Shown here piece by piece: positions 46,014 to 54,664 of a DNA stretch of 64,000 nt. Both the position numbers and the translations under genes were made by a program. Origin of the DNA: Acidimicrobiia bacterium. Lineage in GTDB: Bacteria > Actinomycetota > Acidimicrobiia > Acidimicrobiales > Poriferisodalaceae. The stretch spans positions 62,001 to 126,000 of the forward strand of contig JAJEBN010000105.1 of assembly GCA_022822525.1 (NCBI GenBank), given 5' to 3'. Position 1 is the first letter of the stretch, and the number at the start of each line of letters is the position of its first letter. The notes beneath the pieces were generated by a model that saw nothing but the letters and a program-made list of their open reading frames with translations, was not told where the DNA came from and searched no databases.

Positions 46014-46352
46014 ATGACCGAGTCAACCGACACCATGATCACCCCGGGTCTCGAGGACCTGCTGTCCAAGGTCGATTCCAAGTTCACCTTGGTGAGCCTT
46101 GCGGCCATGCGGTCCCGGCAGATCAACTCGTACTACAACCAGCTCGACGGCGGCATCGGATCGGTGGTGCCCCCGCAGGTGGCGTCGGTGGCCCGCAAGC
46201 CCTTGTCGATCGCCTTCGAGGAGATCGACGCCGACAAGATCACGTACGAGCGTTTCGATCCCGAGGAGCGCGCACGTCTCGAGGCCGAAGCGCTCGCTGC
46301 AGCCGAGGCCGACGCAGCCATGCTCGAAGTGGTTCCCGACATCGACGCGTAA
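46014..46352 (+). CDS. rpoZ: DNA-directed RNA polymerase omega subunit
   Basis: The omega subunit stabilises beta-prime during RNA polymerase assembly. The 112-residue product has the family core PGLEDLLSKVDSKFTLVSLAAMRSRQINSYYNQL (in order, in part) and VARKPLSIAFEEIDADKITYE, typical of actinobacterial omega, followed by an acidic Ala-rich tail. The mihF-gmk-rpoZ-coaBC order is conserved in actinobacteria. ATG 46014 follows a -10 box. Confidence 0.93.
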   Translation: MTESTDTMITPGLEDLLSKVDSKFTLVSLAAMRSRQINSYYNQLDGGIGSVVPPQVASVARKPLSIAFEEIDADKITYERFDPEERARLEAEALAAAEADAAMLEVVPDIDA

Positions 46353-46355
46353 CCT
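46350..46355 (+). promoter_or_regulatory. -10 box (TAACCT) for a leaderless coaBC transcript
   Basis: TAACCT overlaps the rpoZ stop codon and ends 9 nt before the GTG of coaBC. No Shine-Dalgarno is present. Confidence 0.4.
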
Positions 46356-46364
46356 CTCGCGGCA

Positions 46365-47648
46365 GTGACGGACTCTGCCGATCAGATTGAGGCTGGCGCC
46401 ACGGCGTCGCCGTTTGCCGGGCGCCGGGTGCTGCTCGGCGTCAGCGGCGGCATCGCCGCGTACAAGGCCGTGATCCTGTGCCGGCTGATGATGGACGCCG
46501 GGGCGCACGTGATGCCGGTGATGACCGCCGCAGCGCAGCGCTTCGTCGGCAGGGCCACCTTCGATGCGCTGGCCAGCGAGCGCGTCAAGACGTCGATCTT
46601 CGGCGAGGACGATCCGATCCCGCACACCACGCTGGGCCAGACGGCCGATGTGGTGGTCGTTGCGCCCGCGACGGCGCGCGTCATCGGCAGCTATGCCGCG
46701 GGCATCTCCGAGGGCTTGCTCACCGCCTCGCTGCTCGCCACGCGGGCGCCGGTGGTGGTGTGCCCGGCGATGCACACCGAGATGTGGGAGCACGACGCCG
46801 TGCAGCACAACATCGAGGTGCTGCGCGGCCGGGGAGTGCGCCTGGTGGTGCCCGAAGCGGGCCGGCTCGCCGGCGGGGACATCGGCACAGGCCGTCTCGC
46901 CGAGCCCGCCACGATCTTCGCCGCCGTGTCCGAGGTGCTCGCTGAGCTGCCCGCACCAGACCCGGCCCACCAGCCGCCGCCGCCACGCCGAGACTTCGCC
47001 GGCGTCCGCGTGACGGTCAGCGCCGGCGGCACCCGCGAGGCCATTGACCCGGTTCGCTTCATCGGCAACCGGTCATCGGGCAAGCAGGGCTACGCCATCG
47101 CCACCGCCGCGCGGGATCGTGGTGCCGAGGTGACCCTGGTGACGAGCGCCTCGCTGCCGCCGCCCGAGGGCGTGCGGGAGGTGCGGGTCGAATCGGCAGC
47201 GGAGATGGACGCCGCCGTGTCGGCGCACGCGGACGCCGAGGTGATCGTCATGGCGGCGGCAGTGGCCGACTTCCGGCCCGCCGACATCGCGCCGCAGAAG
47301 ATCAAGAAGGGCAGCCCAGCCGAACGAGCGGAAGCGCCGGTCATCGTGCTCGAGCACACCAAGGACATCCTCGCGGGTCTCGGGGCCGCAAAGCCCCCGG
47401 GCCAGGTGCTGGTCGGCTTCGCAGCCGAGACCGCCGATGTGCTCGACAACGCCGCGCAGAAGCTCGAGCGCAAGAATCTCGACGTCATGGTCGCCAATGA
47501 CGTCTCAGCGGCGGGCGCGGGCTTCGCGCACGACACCAACATCGTGACGATCCTGCTGGCCGACGGCACCGTGCGGCCATTGCCGATCTGCTCCAAGCGC
47601 GAGGTCGCCGATGCGGTGCTCGACGCCGTCGCCGAACTGCGCCAGTAG
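46365..47648 (+). CDS. coaBC: Phosphopantothenoylcysteine decarboxylase/phosphopantothenate--cysteine ligase
   Basis: This bifunctional coenzyme A enzyme joins cysteine to phosphopantothenate (CoaB) and decarboxylates the product (CoaC). The 427-residue protein has the flavoprotein CoaC half (VLLGVSGGIAAYKAVILCRLMMDAG, TTLGQTADVVVVAPATA, PAMHTEMWEH) and the CoaB half after about residue 205 (VTVSAGGTREAIDPVRFIGNRSSGKQGYAIA, MAAAVADFRP, KIKK, VGFAAET, KNLDVMVAND), motifs seen in their usual order. GTG 46365 follows a -10 box 9 nt upstream. Confidence 0.95.
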   Translation: MTDSADQIEAGATASPFAGRRVLLGVSGGIAAYKAVILCRLMMDAGAHVMPVMTAAAQRFVGRATFDALASERVKTSIFGEDDPIPHTTLGQTADVVVVAPATARVIGSYAAGISEGLLTASLLATRAPVVVCPAMHTEMWEHDAVQHNIEVLRGRGVRLVVPEAGRLAGGDIGTGRLAEPATIFAAVSEVLAELPAPDPAHQPPPPRRDFAGVRVTVSAGGTREAIDPVRFIGNRSSGKQGYAIATAARDRGAEVTLVTSASLPPPEGVREVRVESAAEMDAAVSAHADAEVIVMAAAVADFRPADIAPQKIKKGSPAERAEAPVIVLEHTKDILAGLGAAKPPGQVLVGFAAETADVLDNAAQKLERKNLDVMVANDVSAAGAGFAHDTNIVTILLADGTVRPLPICSKREVADAVLDAVAELRQ

Positions 47649-47656
47649 CGCGCCGC

Positions 47657-47672
47657 GCCGAGAGTTCTCGGC
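47657..47672. terminator. Compact hairpin after coaBC
   Basis: GCCGAG-AGTT-CTCGGC is a perfect 6-bp stem with a tetraloop starting 9 nt after the coaBC stop. There is no T-run, so it may be a U-less terminator or an operator-type palindrome. Confidence 0.4.
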
Positions 47673-47742
47673 AGCCGAGCCCCTCGCGACGCCGCGATTC
47701 ATGCGCCAGAACCCGTTCTGCTGCGTCGCGACCTCGTTCGTC

Positions 47743-47748
47743 TAGCCT
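47743..47748 (+). promoter_or_regulatory. -10 box (TAGCCT) of metK, giving a leader of about 80 nt
   Basis: TAGCCT lies 87 nt upstream of the metK TTG. Unlike other TAGCCT boxes here, it would produce a real 5' leader. That leader contains a 14-bp tandem duplication and ends with the Shine-Dalgarno GGGAG at 47827-47831. Confidence 0.4.
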
Positions 47749-47775
47749 TGCCGCGCTGCCCCGGACACCGGCCGC

Positions 47776-47803
47776 GACGGGCCGCAACAGACGGGCCGCA
47801 ACA
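47776..47803 (+). repeat. Exact 14-bp tandem duplication in the metK leader
   Basis: GACGGGCCGCAACA at 47776-47789 is repeated exactly at 47790-47803, between the metK -10 box and start codon. Confidence 0.85.
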
Positions 47804-47835
47804 ACCGACAAAGCACGACCGCATCGGGAGCCACG

Positions 47836-48996
47836 TTGAACCAGTGGACGTTCACCTCAGAATCGGTGACCGAGGGCCATCCGGACAAGATGGCCGACCA
47901 GATCTCCGACGCCATCCTCGACGCTCTGATCGCTGAGGACTCCAAGGCCAGAGTGGCCGTGGAGACGCTGGTCACGACGGGTCTGGTCGTCGTCGCAGGC
48001 GAAGTGTCCACCGACGCATACGTCGACATCCCGCGGGTGGTGCGCGACACCGTCACCGGCATCGGATACGACCACGGGGAACTCGGCTTCGACGGCAACA
48101 CCTGCGGCGTGATGATTGCCCTCGACGAGCAGTCCCCGGAGATCACCGAGGGCGTGTTCGGCGGCGACGATCAGGGCGCCGGCGATCAGGGAATGATGTT
48201 CGGCTACGCCTGCCGCGAGACCGACGCGATGATGCCGCTGCCGATCTATGTGGCTCACCGCATGGCCGAGCAGCTCACCGAGGCCCGCAGGTCCGGACGC
48301 ATCCCGTACCTGCGGCCCGACGGCAAGACCCAGGTGAGCTTCGAGTACCGCGACGGCGAGCCGGTTGCACTGCGCACCGTGGTCGTCTCGGCTCAGCACC
48401 GGGAAGGGATCGAGATCGCGGCCATGATGCGCCCCGATCTGCTCGAGCACGTCATCGGTCCCACGCTTGGTGAGCAGTTCGCCGACGACGGCTTCGAGCT
48501 GTTGGTGAATCCCTCGGGCAGCTTCGTGAGCGGCGGTCCGGTCGCCGATGCCGGGCTCACCGGGCGCAAGATCATCGTGGACACCTACGGCGGCTATGCC
48601 CGTCACGGAGGCGGCGCGTTCAGCGGCAAGGACCCCTCCAAGGTCGACCGCTCGGCGGCGTACGGCGCACGGTGGGTAGCGAAGAACCTGGTGGCTGCGG
48701 GGGCAGCAGACCGCTGCGAGATGCAGGTGGCCTATGCCATCGGGCGGGCTGAACCCGTCTCGGTGCTGGTGGACACCTTCGGCACTGCCAACGTCGATCC
48801 CGAGTCCATCTCGTCTGCGGTGGCAGAGGTGTTCGACCTGCGACCTGCGGCGCTCGTGACCGAACTCGAGCTGCGACGCCCCATCTACCAGGCGACAGCG
48901 GCGTACGGGCACTTCGGCCGCGAGCCCGACGGCGAGACGTTCCCGTGGGAGCGACTCGACCGGGTCGACGATCTTCAGTCCGCGCTGGGTCTGTAG
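47836..48996 (+). CDS. metK: S-adenosylmethionine synthetase
   Basis: MetK forms S-adenosylmethionine from ATP and methionine. The 386-residue protein has [48 protein letters not shown] (GDQG signature), the C-terminal [29 protein letters not shown], and [19 protein letters not shown], motifs in the standard order. The start is TTG 47836, preceded by a GGGAG Shine-Dalgarno; no closer ATG or GTG exists. The product also supplies the methyl donor and the substrate of QueA. Confidence 0.95.
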   Translation: MNQWTFTSESVTEGHPDKMADQISDAILDALIAEDSKARVAVETLVTTGLVVVAGEVSTDAYVDIPRVVRDTVTGIGYDHGELGFDGNTCGVMIALDEQSPEITEGVFGGDDQGAGDQGMMFGYACRETDAMMPLPIYVAHRMAEQLTEARRSGRIPYLRPDGKTQVSFEYRDGEPVALRTVVVSAQHREGIEIAAMMRPDLLEHVIGPTLGEQFADDGFELLVNPSGSFVSGGPVADAGLTGRKIIVDTYGGYARHGGGAFSGKDPSKVDRSAAYGARWVAKNLVAAGAADRCEMQVAYAIGRAEPVSVLVDTFGTANVDPESISSAVAEVFDLRPAALVTELELRRPIYQATAAYGHFGREPDGETFPWERLDRVDDLQSALGL

Positions 48997-49103
48997 CCAG
49001 CGGGCGCGACGTCGCCCCGCCGAAGCACGGCGAGTTTCCGCATGGCCTGCGGGGTTGGGATAGCGGCGCTCGGCGTCCAGCCACCTCGGGGCAGACTGCA
49101 ACG

Positions 49104-51215
49104 ATGCAGCAGGCGGTGCAGGTGCTGGTCGACGAGCCGGCCATCGACCGCGAATTCACGTACCTGCTGCCGCCGGAGCTTGCCTCAGGTCGTGTGCCGG
49201 TCACCGTCGGCACCATCGTGCGGGTGGTGCTCAACCGCCGTCGGCTGCGCGGCTGGGTGACCGGGCTGGACGCGCCGACGCCCAGCGGCAGGGAGTTGTC
49301 GCCGATCAGCAGCGTCGTCGGCGTGGGACCGCCGCCGCATGTGGTCGATCTGGCTGGCTGGGCCGCCTGGCGATGGGCCGGCACCCGGGCTCACTTCCTG
49401 CGCACGGCGAGCCCCGATCGCGTCGTCAAGGGCTTGCCGGCACGCCGTCCGGTGCATCTGCCGAAGATCATGTCCGATGAGGGGGCCGATATCCCTGACT
49501 GGGTCGGCGCTGCCTTCGGCGCCGGCGCTGGCGGGATCCGCAGCGTGTCTCCGCGGCAGGCCCGCCGAACCGACCGCTCCGAGCCTCCGGCAGCGGCCGG
49601 CGCCGGCAATGTCTCGGGTGCCGTCGGCGGCGACCGGTCGCCGACCGTCGTGCGTCTGGGTCCGTGCGCGGAGGAGTTGCCGCTCGTCCTCGAGGCGCTG
49701 CGGCGCGGGCGCGCGCTGGTGCTGGTGCCCACCGTGGCGTGGGCAGCGAGGTTGTCTGGCCGGCTGCGCGAGGCCGGTGTCACGACGGCCCTGGCGCCGC
49801 GCGACTGGGCCGGCGCAGCAGCAGCGCACGCCGTCGTGGGCACTCGATCCGCGGCATGGGCGCCGTGCGAGTCACTGGACACGGTGATCGTGTTCGACGA
49901 GCACGACGAGGCGCATCAAGAGGAGGCTGCGCCCACCTGGAACGCCCGCGACGTGGCGGTCGAGCGTGCCCGCCGCGACGGCGCACGCTGCCTGCTGGTC
50001 GGGCCGATGCCCTCACTCGACGCGCTCTTGTTTGCCGGCCGCGCTGCCGAGGTCCCTGACGCCGGCTCGGAACCGGGCACGGGCGCGCATCGGAGCCAGG
50101 CGGCAGACGAACAGCGGCACCTGGGCCCCGGCGCGGGCTCGGTCGCCGCATCCGAGGCCGCAGCTCCGGCAGTGATCATCGCTGCGGCGAGGCCGGATGA
50201 GCGAGAGGCGTGGCCTCGGGTGCAGATCGCCGACCGGCGCCAGGACGACCCGGCGACGGGGGAGTGGTGCGGCGAGGCACTCGCTGAGCTGCTGCGCAGC
50301 GACCGCACGGTGGTGTGCGTTCTGAACCGCACCGGCCGTGCGCGTCTCGCCTACTGCGCCTCGTGCGGCGAATTGGCGGCCTCGCGCCAGTCGGGTCGAC
50401 CGCTGCGCCTGGAGAAACAGCAGTTTGTCGACCCTGACAGCGGCGAGGCACGCCCTGCAGTGTGCGAGTCGTGCGGCGCAACCAGGTTCCGGCGTGCGCG
50501 GGTCGGAGTGAAGGGCGTCGCGGAGGAGATGGAACGCCTGGCCCGCCGGCCCGTCATCCAGGTTGTCGGCGAGCCGGCAGCCAGAGTCGGCACTGGCCAT
50601 GGCACTGCCGGTGCCCCCCGTACCCCTCCGACGACCCGAGGCACTGGTGAGGACGGCGCCTCGCCGCTGTCGCGTCGGCAGCAACGGCAGCCGCAGGCGG
50701 CGTCGCCGGCGCTCTACATCGGCACTGAAGCCGTGCTGCACCGTGTGCCCTCGGCTGACGCTGTCGCGTTCATCGACTTCGACCAGGAGCTCACCGCTCC
50801 GCGCTACCGGGCCGGCGAGGAGGCCTTCGCGCTGCTCGTGCGTGCAGCACGGCTGGTCGGGCCGCGCTCGGGCGGAGGCACCGTCTTGGTGCAGACCCGG
50901 CTGGGGGCCCATCCGGTCCTCGGGGCGGCGGTCGGGGCCGATCCCAGCGATTGGCTGCGTGCCGAAGCAAAGCGTCGTTCGGCAATGCGCCAGCCGCCGG
51001 CTTCGACGTGGGCGCTGGTGTCCGGCGCTGCGGCCCCTCGCTACGTCGACAACCTCTCGGCAGGACTGCACGCCGGTGCCCTCGACATCGCGGGACCAGC
51101 CGATGGAACGTGGCGCATCCGCAGCGACGACCAAGAACTGCTGCTGGCTGCGCTGGCCGCCGCGGAGCGTCCCTCGGGGAGGCTGCGGGTCGCAGTCGAT
51201 CCGATGCGAGCCTGA
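49104..51215 (+). CDS. priA: PriA-like primosomal protein N' lacking helicase motifs
   Basis: PriA recognises stalled forks and reloads the replisome. The 703-residue protein keeps the N-terminal DNA-binding domain (VLVDEPAIDREFTYLLP, VGTIVRVVLNRRRLRGWV), a DEHDEAHQEE sequence in place of the DEEHD box, ARDVAVERA, zinc-binding CxxC pairs (YCASCG, VCESCG) and the C-terminal region. It has no Walker A GSGKT loop; the segment reads VLVPTVAWAARLSGRL without it. This matches the known degenerate, probably non-helicase PriA of actinobacteria. The long open frame upstream is ignored; ATG 49104 begins at the conserved N-terminus. Confidence 0.85.
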   Translation: MQQAVQVLVDEPAIDREFTYLLPPELASGRVPVTVGTIVRVVLNRRRLRGWVTGLDAPTPSGRELSPISSVVGVGPPPHVVDLAGWAAWRWAGTRAHFLRTASPDRVVKGLPARRPVHLPKIMSDEGADIPDWVGAAFGAGAGGIRSVSPRQARRTDRSEPPAAAGAGNVSGAVGGDRSPTVVRLGPCAEELPLVLEALRRGRALVLVPTVAWAARLSGRLREAGVTTALAPRDWAGAAAAHAVVGTRSAAWAPCESLDTVIVFDEHDEAHQEEAAPTWNARDVAVERARRDGARCLLVGPMPSLDALLFAGRAAEVPDAGSEPGTGAHRSQAADEQRHLGPGAGSVAASEAAAPAVIIAAARPDEREAWPRVQIADRRQDDPATGEWCGEALAELLRSDRTVVCVLNRTGRARLAYCASCGELAASRQSGRPLRLEKQQFVDPDSGEARPAVCESCGATRFRRARVGVKGVAEEMERLARRPVIQVVGEPAARVGTGHGTAGAPRTPPTTRGTGEDGASPLSRRQQRQPQAASPALYIGTEAVLHRVPSADAVAFIDFDQELTAPRYRAGEEAFALLVRAARLVGPRSGGGTVLVQTRLGAHPVLGAAVGADPSDWLRAEAKRRSAMRQPPASTWALVSGAAAPRYVDNLSAGLHAGALDIAGPADGTWRIRSDDQELLLAALAAAERPSGRLRVAVDPMRA

Positions 51216-51315
51216 CAGGCAGCGCGGCTCGATCGGTCTCGTCCTCACGCTGCAAACGTTTCCCATTCGTGCTGGCCGTGCCTGCGCGCTCGCGGGCCGC
51301 ACCCAGGCGCGCCGG

Positions 51316-51321
51316 TAGCCT
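51316..51321 (+). promoter_or_regulatory. -10 box (TAGCCT) for a leaderless def transcript
   Basis: TAGCCT ends 9 nt before the def ATG, without a Shine-Dalgarno in between. Confidence 0.5.
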
Positions 51322-51330
51322 CCGAAACCC

Positions 51331-51900
51331 ATGGGAGGCGCCTTCGAGATCAGGCTGATGGGCGATCCGGTGCTGCGCCAGCGCGCCGCCGAGATCACCG
51401 ACATCGACGGCCGCGTGGCGCGCATGGTCGACGACATGCTGCCGGCCATGTATGACGCCGAAGGGATCGGCCTCGCGGCCCCGCAGGTGGGCATCCAGCG
51501 CCGCCTGTTCATCTTTGATCTCTGCGAAGGCGAGGGCCCCCAGACGCTCATCAACCCCGAGATCGTCGAGAGCGACGGCGAGTGGACTTACACCGAGGGC
51601 TGCCTGTCGGTGCCCGGTCTGACCTTCGAGATCGTCCGGCCCAAAGAGGTGCACATCGTCGGACGCGACCTCGACGGCAACGAGGTCAGCATCGAGGCGG
51701 ACGAGCTGCTGGCACGCCTGTTCCAGCACGAACTCGATCATCTCGACGGCATCCTGCTCGTCGACCACCTCGAAAAGGCCGAGCGCAAGGAAGCCCTGCG
51801 CGAGTGGCGAGTCCAGCTCGCGCAGCTGCAATCGGGCACCAACGGACCGGCCGAGAGCGGCGCCGTCCCGCTCGTGGGCCGCAATGCCGCGGGAGACTGA
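51331..51900 (+). CDS. def: Peptide deformylase
   Basis: Def removes the formyl group from nascent N-terminal methionine. The 189-residue metalloenzyme has all three motifs: GIGLAAPQVG (about 45), EGCLSVPG with the metal-ligand Cys (about 88) and QHELDHLDG with two metal His and the catalytic Glu (about 131). The C-terminal 25 residues are a nonconserved tail. The 3' end overlaps fmt by 17 nt, pairing formyl addition and removal in one unit. Confidence 0.96.
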   Translation: MGGAFEIRLMGDPVLRQRAAEITDIDGRVARMVDDMLPAMYDAEGIGLAAPQVGIQRRLFIFDLCEGEGPQTLINPEIVESDGEWTYTEGCLSVPGLTFEIVRPKEVHIVGRDLDGNEVSIEADELLARLFQHELDHLDGILLVDHLEKAERKEALREWRVQLAQLQSGTNGPAESGAVPLVGRNAAGD

Positions 51901-52786
51901 GCGCTCGCTGCCTCCCGCACGGCCGCGCCGGATCGCGTTCGCGGGCACCCCGGACGATGCGGTGCCGACCTTGCAGGCGCTGGCCGAGGCCGGATTCGAC
52001 ATCCCGGTCGTGGTGACGGGCGCGCCGCGCCGTCGCAGTCGCCGCGGCAGCAACACCCCGAGCCCGGTTGGCGCCGCCGCACATGCGCTGGGTCTGCTGG
52101 TCAGCCACGATCCGGCCGACCTCGCCGACTGCAACGCCGACTGCGCGGTCGTGGTGGCCTACGGGCGCCTGATCGGCCGCGACCTGCTGGCAGCCACACC
52201 CATGCTCAATCTGCACTTCTCGCTGCTGCCCTGCTGGCGTGGCGCCGCCCCGGTCGAGCGGGCGCTGCTGGCCGGCGACGATCGCACGGGCGTGTCCCTC
52301 ATGGCGCTGGAACCCACCCTCGACACGGGACCGGTCTACTGGCGCCACGAGGTGCCCATCGGCTCGGTCGATACCGCCGCAGAGCTGCGCGATCGCCTTG
52401 CGCGCGACGGCGCTCAGCACCTGACGGAATCGCTGGCTCGCGGTCTCGGCGCACCCCAGCCGCAATCGGGCGAGCCGACCTACGCTCGCAAGCTGACGCC
52501 AGCGGACCGTCAGATCGACTGGTCTCAGCCAGCGGCTTTCATCGACCGCCAGATCCGCGTCGGCGGCGCCTGGACGACCCTCGACGGCGAGCGCTTCATC
52601 ATCCGAGCGGCGACTCCGTCGCAGGACCCGCACGCTGCGGCACCGGGGACGTTGGTCGGCGATGCGGTCGCGACCGGCGACGGACTGATCCTGCTGCGCA
52701 ATGTCCAGCCGGCAGGCCGCCCAGCGCTCGATGCCCAGGACTGGCTGCGTGGCGCCCGCCTGCGCGCCGGCATCAGCTTCGGCTGA
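51884..52786 (+). CDS. fmt: Methionyl-tRNA formyltransferase
   Basis: Fmt formylates initiator Met-tRNA using 10-formyl-tetrahydrofolate. The 300-residue protein has the Rossmann start (RIAFAGTPDDAVPTL), AYGRLIGRDLL, the catalytic Asn-His pair in LNLHFSLLPCWRGAAPVERALLAGD, TGVSLM, LDTGPVYW with the catalytic Asp, and a C-terminal OB-like domain (TYARKLTPADRQIDWSQPA). The loop uses LHFSLLPCW where most homologues have VHPSLLPRY. The ATG overlaps def. The rsmB and rpe genes that often follow are missing. Confidence 0.94.
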   Translation: MPRETERSLPPARPRRIAFAGTPDDAVPTLQALAEAGFDIPVVVTGAPRRRSRRGSNTPSPVGAAAHALGLLVSHDPADLADCNADCAVVVAYGRLIGRDLLAATPMLNLHFSLLPCWRGAAPVERALLAGDDRTGVSLMALEPTLDTGPVYWRHEVPIGSVDTAAELRDRLARDGAQHLTESLARGLGAPQPQSGEPTYARKLTPADRQIDWSQPAAFIDRQIRVGGAWTTLDGERFIIRAATPSQDPHAAAPGTLVGDAVATGDGLILLRNVQPAGRPALDAQDWLRGARLRAGISFG

Positions 52787-52856
52787 CCGCAGGGCCCGAT
52801 TCGCCGTTCGACCGTCCAGTTGCTTGGCCGGCCAGCCAGGTCGCGGACGCGCCTCC

Positions 52857-52862
52857 TAGCGT
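52857..52862 (+). promoter_or_regulatory. -10 box (TAGCGT) for a leaderless phosphoesterase transcript
   Basis: TAGCGT ends 6 nt before the ATG at 52869 and no Shine-Dalgarno is seen. Confidence 0.4.
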
Positions 52863-52868
52863 GGTGGG

Positions 52869-53441
52869 ATGCGCATCGGGCTGATCTCTGACACCCACAT
52901 TCCCGAGGCTGGGCCCGAACTGTGGCCCGAGGCGTACGCAGCAATGGACGGCTGCGACGCCATCCTGCATGCGGGCGACATCTACGACATCTCGGTCGTC
53001 GACCGGCTCAATGAGATCGCGCCCACCTGGGCGGCCCGCGGCAACGGCGACGACGGCTCCTCGGGCCGCGACATCCAGCCCGATCATCCGCTGCTGGCGA
53101 ATGCCTGGGCGCACACCTTCGACGGCGTCCGGATCGGCCTGACACACCACCTGCCCGTGCCGGAGCTGTCGTTCTACAGCGTGGCCGACGCCATCGAGCG
53201 GCACTTCGGCGCCGACGAGCAGCTCGACGTGTGCGTGTACGGCGACACCCACGTGCACCGCATCGACACGCTGTCGGGCGTGCTGTGCGTCAATCCGGGC
53301 TCGCCGACGTTCCCGCGCAACCTCAGCGTGCAACTCGGCACGGTCGCGTATCTCGACATCGCCGACGGGGTCGCCACGGCCTCGCTCTGGCAGCTCACCC
53401 CCGACGGCCTCGAGCCCACCGAATCCTGGGACTACGTCTGA
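52869..53441 (+). CDS. YfcE/MJ0936-type metallophosphoesterase
   Basis: The 190-residue protein has the dinuclear metal motifs of calcineurin-like phosphodiesterases: SDTHIP (DxH), HAGDIYD (GD), ARGNGDD (GN-D), a single His in THHLP, and YGDTHVHR (GxTHxH-like). MJ0936/YfcE proteins hydrolyse phosphodiester model compounds; the natural substrate is unknown. At 190 residues it is slightly longer than the 160-180 typical. It begins the second accessory block, after fmt, and is followed by a strong hairpin. Confidence 0.85.
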   Translation: MRIGLISDTHIPEAGPELWPEAYAAMDGCDAILHAGDIYDISVVDRLNEIAPTWAARGNGDDGSSGRDIQPDHPLLANAWAHTFDGVRIGLTHHLPVPELSFYSVADAIERHFGADEQLDVCVYGDTHVHRIDTLSGVLCVNPGSPTFPRNLSVQLGTVAYLDIADGVATASLWQLTPDGLEPTESWDYV

Positions 53442-53479
53442 ACCCGTCGCGGTGCGGCGCGAGCCGCCGCCGGGTTCAG
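53438..53479 (+). terminator. Strong hairpin at the end of the phosphoesterase gene
   Basis: CTGAACCCG (53438-53446) pairs perfectly with CGGGTTCAG (53471-53479). An inner GCGGC-GCGA-GCCGC hairpin lies between. No T-run follows, as is common for actinobacterial terminators. The first arm includes the stop codon. Confidence 0.55.
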
Positions 53480-53604
53480 CCGATGCTCTGCACGCCGCAG
53501 CCGCGTACAGTGCCCCACGCTGGCGTTCGGGCTCGCTGAGCGGGCCCGACGGCTGATCTCGACCTGAGATCCCGACAACACGGCTCGACACGGGGGACGC
53601 GGAC

Positions 53605-54630
53605 ATGGCTGACAAATCTGCAACCGACAAGGACGCCTGGCTGGCGGCGACGGTCGAGCAGCCGATCGACGCCGACGAGGAGATCGTCGATCCGCACCAC
53701 CATCTGTGGGACTTTCCCGCCGGAACGTACCTGGTGCCCGAACTGCACGAGGACACCGGCGCTGGCCACAACGTCACCCAGACGGTGTTCGTGGAGTGCG
53801 CTGCCGGCTACTACACGAGCGGGCCTGAGCACCTGCGCCCGGTGGGCGAGACGGAGTTCGTGCGCGAGCAGGCGGCGATCTCCGCCGAGACCGACGGTGC
53901 GACGATCTCGGCCATCGTCAGCTACGCGGACCTGACGCTGGGCCGTGCAGTCGAGGAGGTCCTGGCTGCCCATGACGAAGCAGGCGAGGGGATGTTCCGG
54001 GGCATCCGGCATGCGAGCGCGTGGGACGCCAGCCCCCAGATCCGCGAGAGCCACACCAAGCCCCCGCCGCAGTTGCTGGCCGATCCCGATTTCCGCGCCG
54101 GATACGACACACTCGGCCGGATGGGCTTCAGCTTCGATGCCTGGATGTTCCACCCCCAGGTCACCGAGCTTGTCGGGCTGGTACAAGGTGTGCCCGATAC
54201 GCCGGTCGTGCTCGACCATCTCGGCGGCCCGCTGGGCATCGGTCCCTACGCCGAACGCCGCGACGAGGTGCGTGCCGTCGTCCGCCCGGCGCTCGAGGCG
54301 CTCGCCCGCCACCCGCAGGTCACCGTCAAGGTGGGCGGGATCGGCATGAGCATCTACGGCGCCGGGTTCAAGCGGCTGCCGCAGGCGCCGTCCTCAGAGC
54401 ACGTCGCAGCCACCTGGAGCGATGACATCCGCCACTGCATCGAGACCTTCGGCCCCGACCGCTGCATGTTCGAGAGCAACTTTCCGGTCGACAAGCAGGG
54501 CTGCTCGTACACGGTGCTGTTCAACGCCTTCCAGCGGATCTGCGATCAGGCGGGCTACACGAAATCCGAGCGAGCCGACCTGTTCGCCGGCACGGCCCGC
54601 CGCTTCTACCGCGTCGAGGGGCCTGCCTAG
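53605..54630 (+). CDS. Amidohydrolase-2 family metal-dependent hydrolase
   Basis: The 341-residue TIM-barrel protein starts its core with VDPHHHLWDF (the H-x-H metal motif of the TIM-barrel dicarboxylate hydrolase group), has GMFRGIRHASAWD, FDAWMFHPQ, VVLDHLGGPLG, VKVGGIGMSIYG and FGPDRCMFESNFPVDK with the catalytic Asp equivalent region. Members hydrolyse or decarboxylate lactones and aromatic acids; the exact substrate cannot be predicted. ATG 53605 follows a 160-nt gap containing the preceding hairpin. The next gene is convergent, 34 nt away. Confidence 0.82.
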   Translation: MADKSATDKDAWLAATVEQPIDADEEIVDPHHHLWDFPAGTYLVPELHEDTGAGHNVTQTVFVECAAGYYTSGPEHLRPVGETEFVREQAAISAETDGATISAIVSYADLTLGRAVEEVLAAHDEAGEGMFRGIRHASAWDASPQIRESHTKPPPQLLADPDFRAGYDTLGRMGFSFDAWMFHPQVTELVGLVQGVPDTPVVLDHLGGPLGIGPYAERRDEVRAVVRPALEALARHPQVTVKVGGIGMSIYGAGFKRLPQAPSSEHVAATWSDDIRHCIETFGPDRCMFESNFPVDKQGCSYTVLFNAFQRICDQAGYTKSERADLFAGTARRFYRVEGPA

Positions 54631-54664
54631 CCACCGGGACCGGTCGGCGGGACCGTCCGGCGGG

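Noticed and set aside
47749..47835. Possible SAM riboswitch upstream of metK
   Set aside because: No recognisable SAM-I, SAM-II or SAM-IV core. Only a tandem 14-mer is evident, so it is listed as a repeat.
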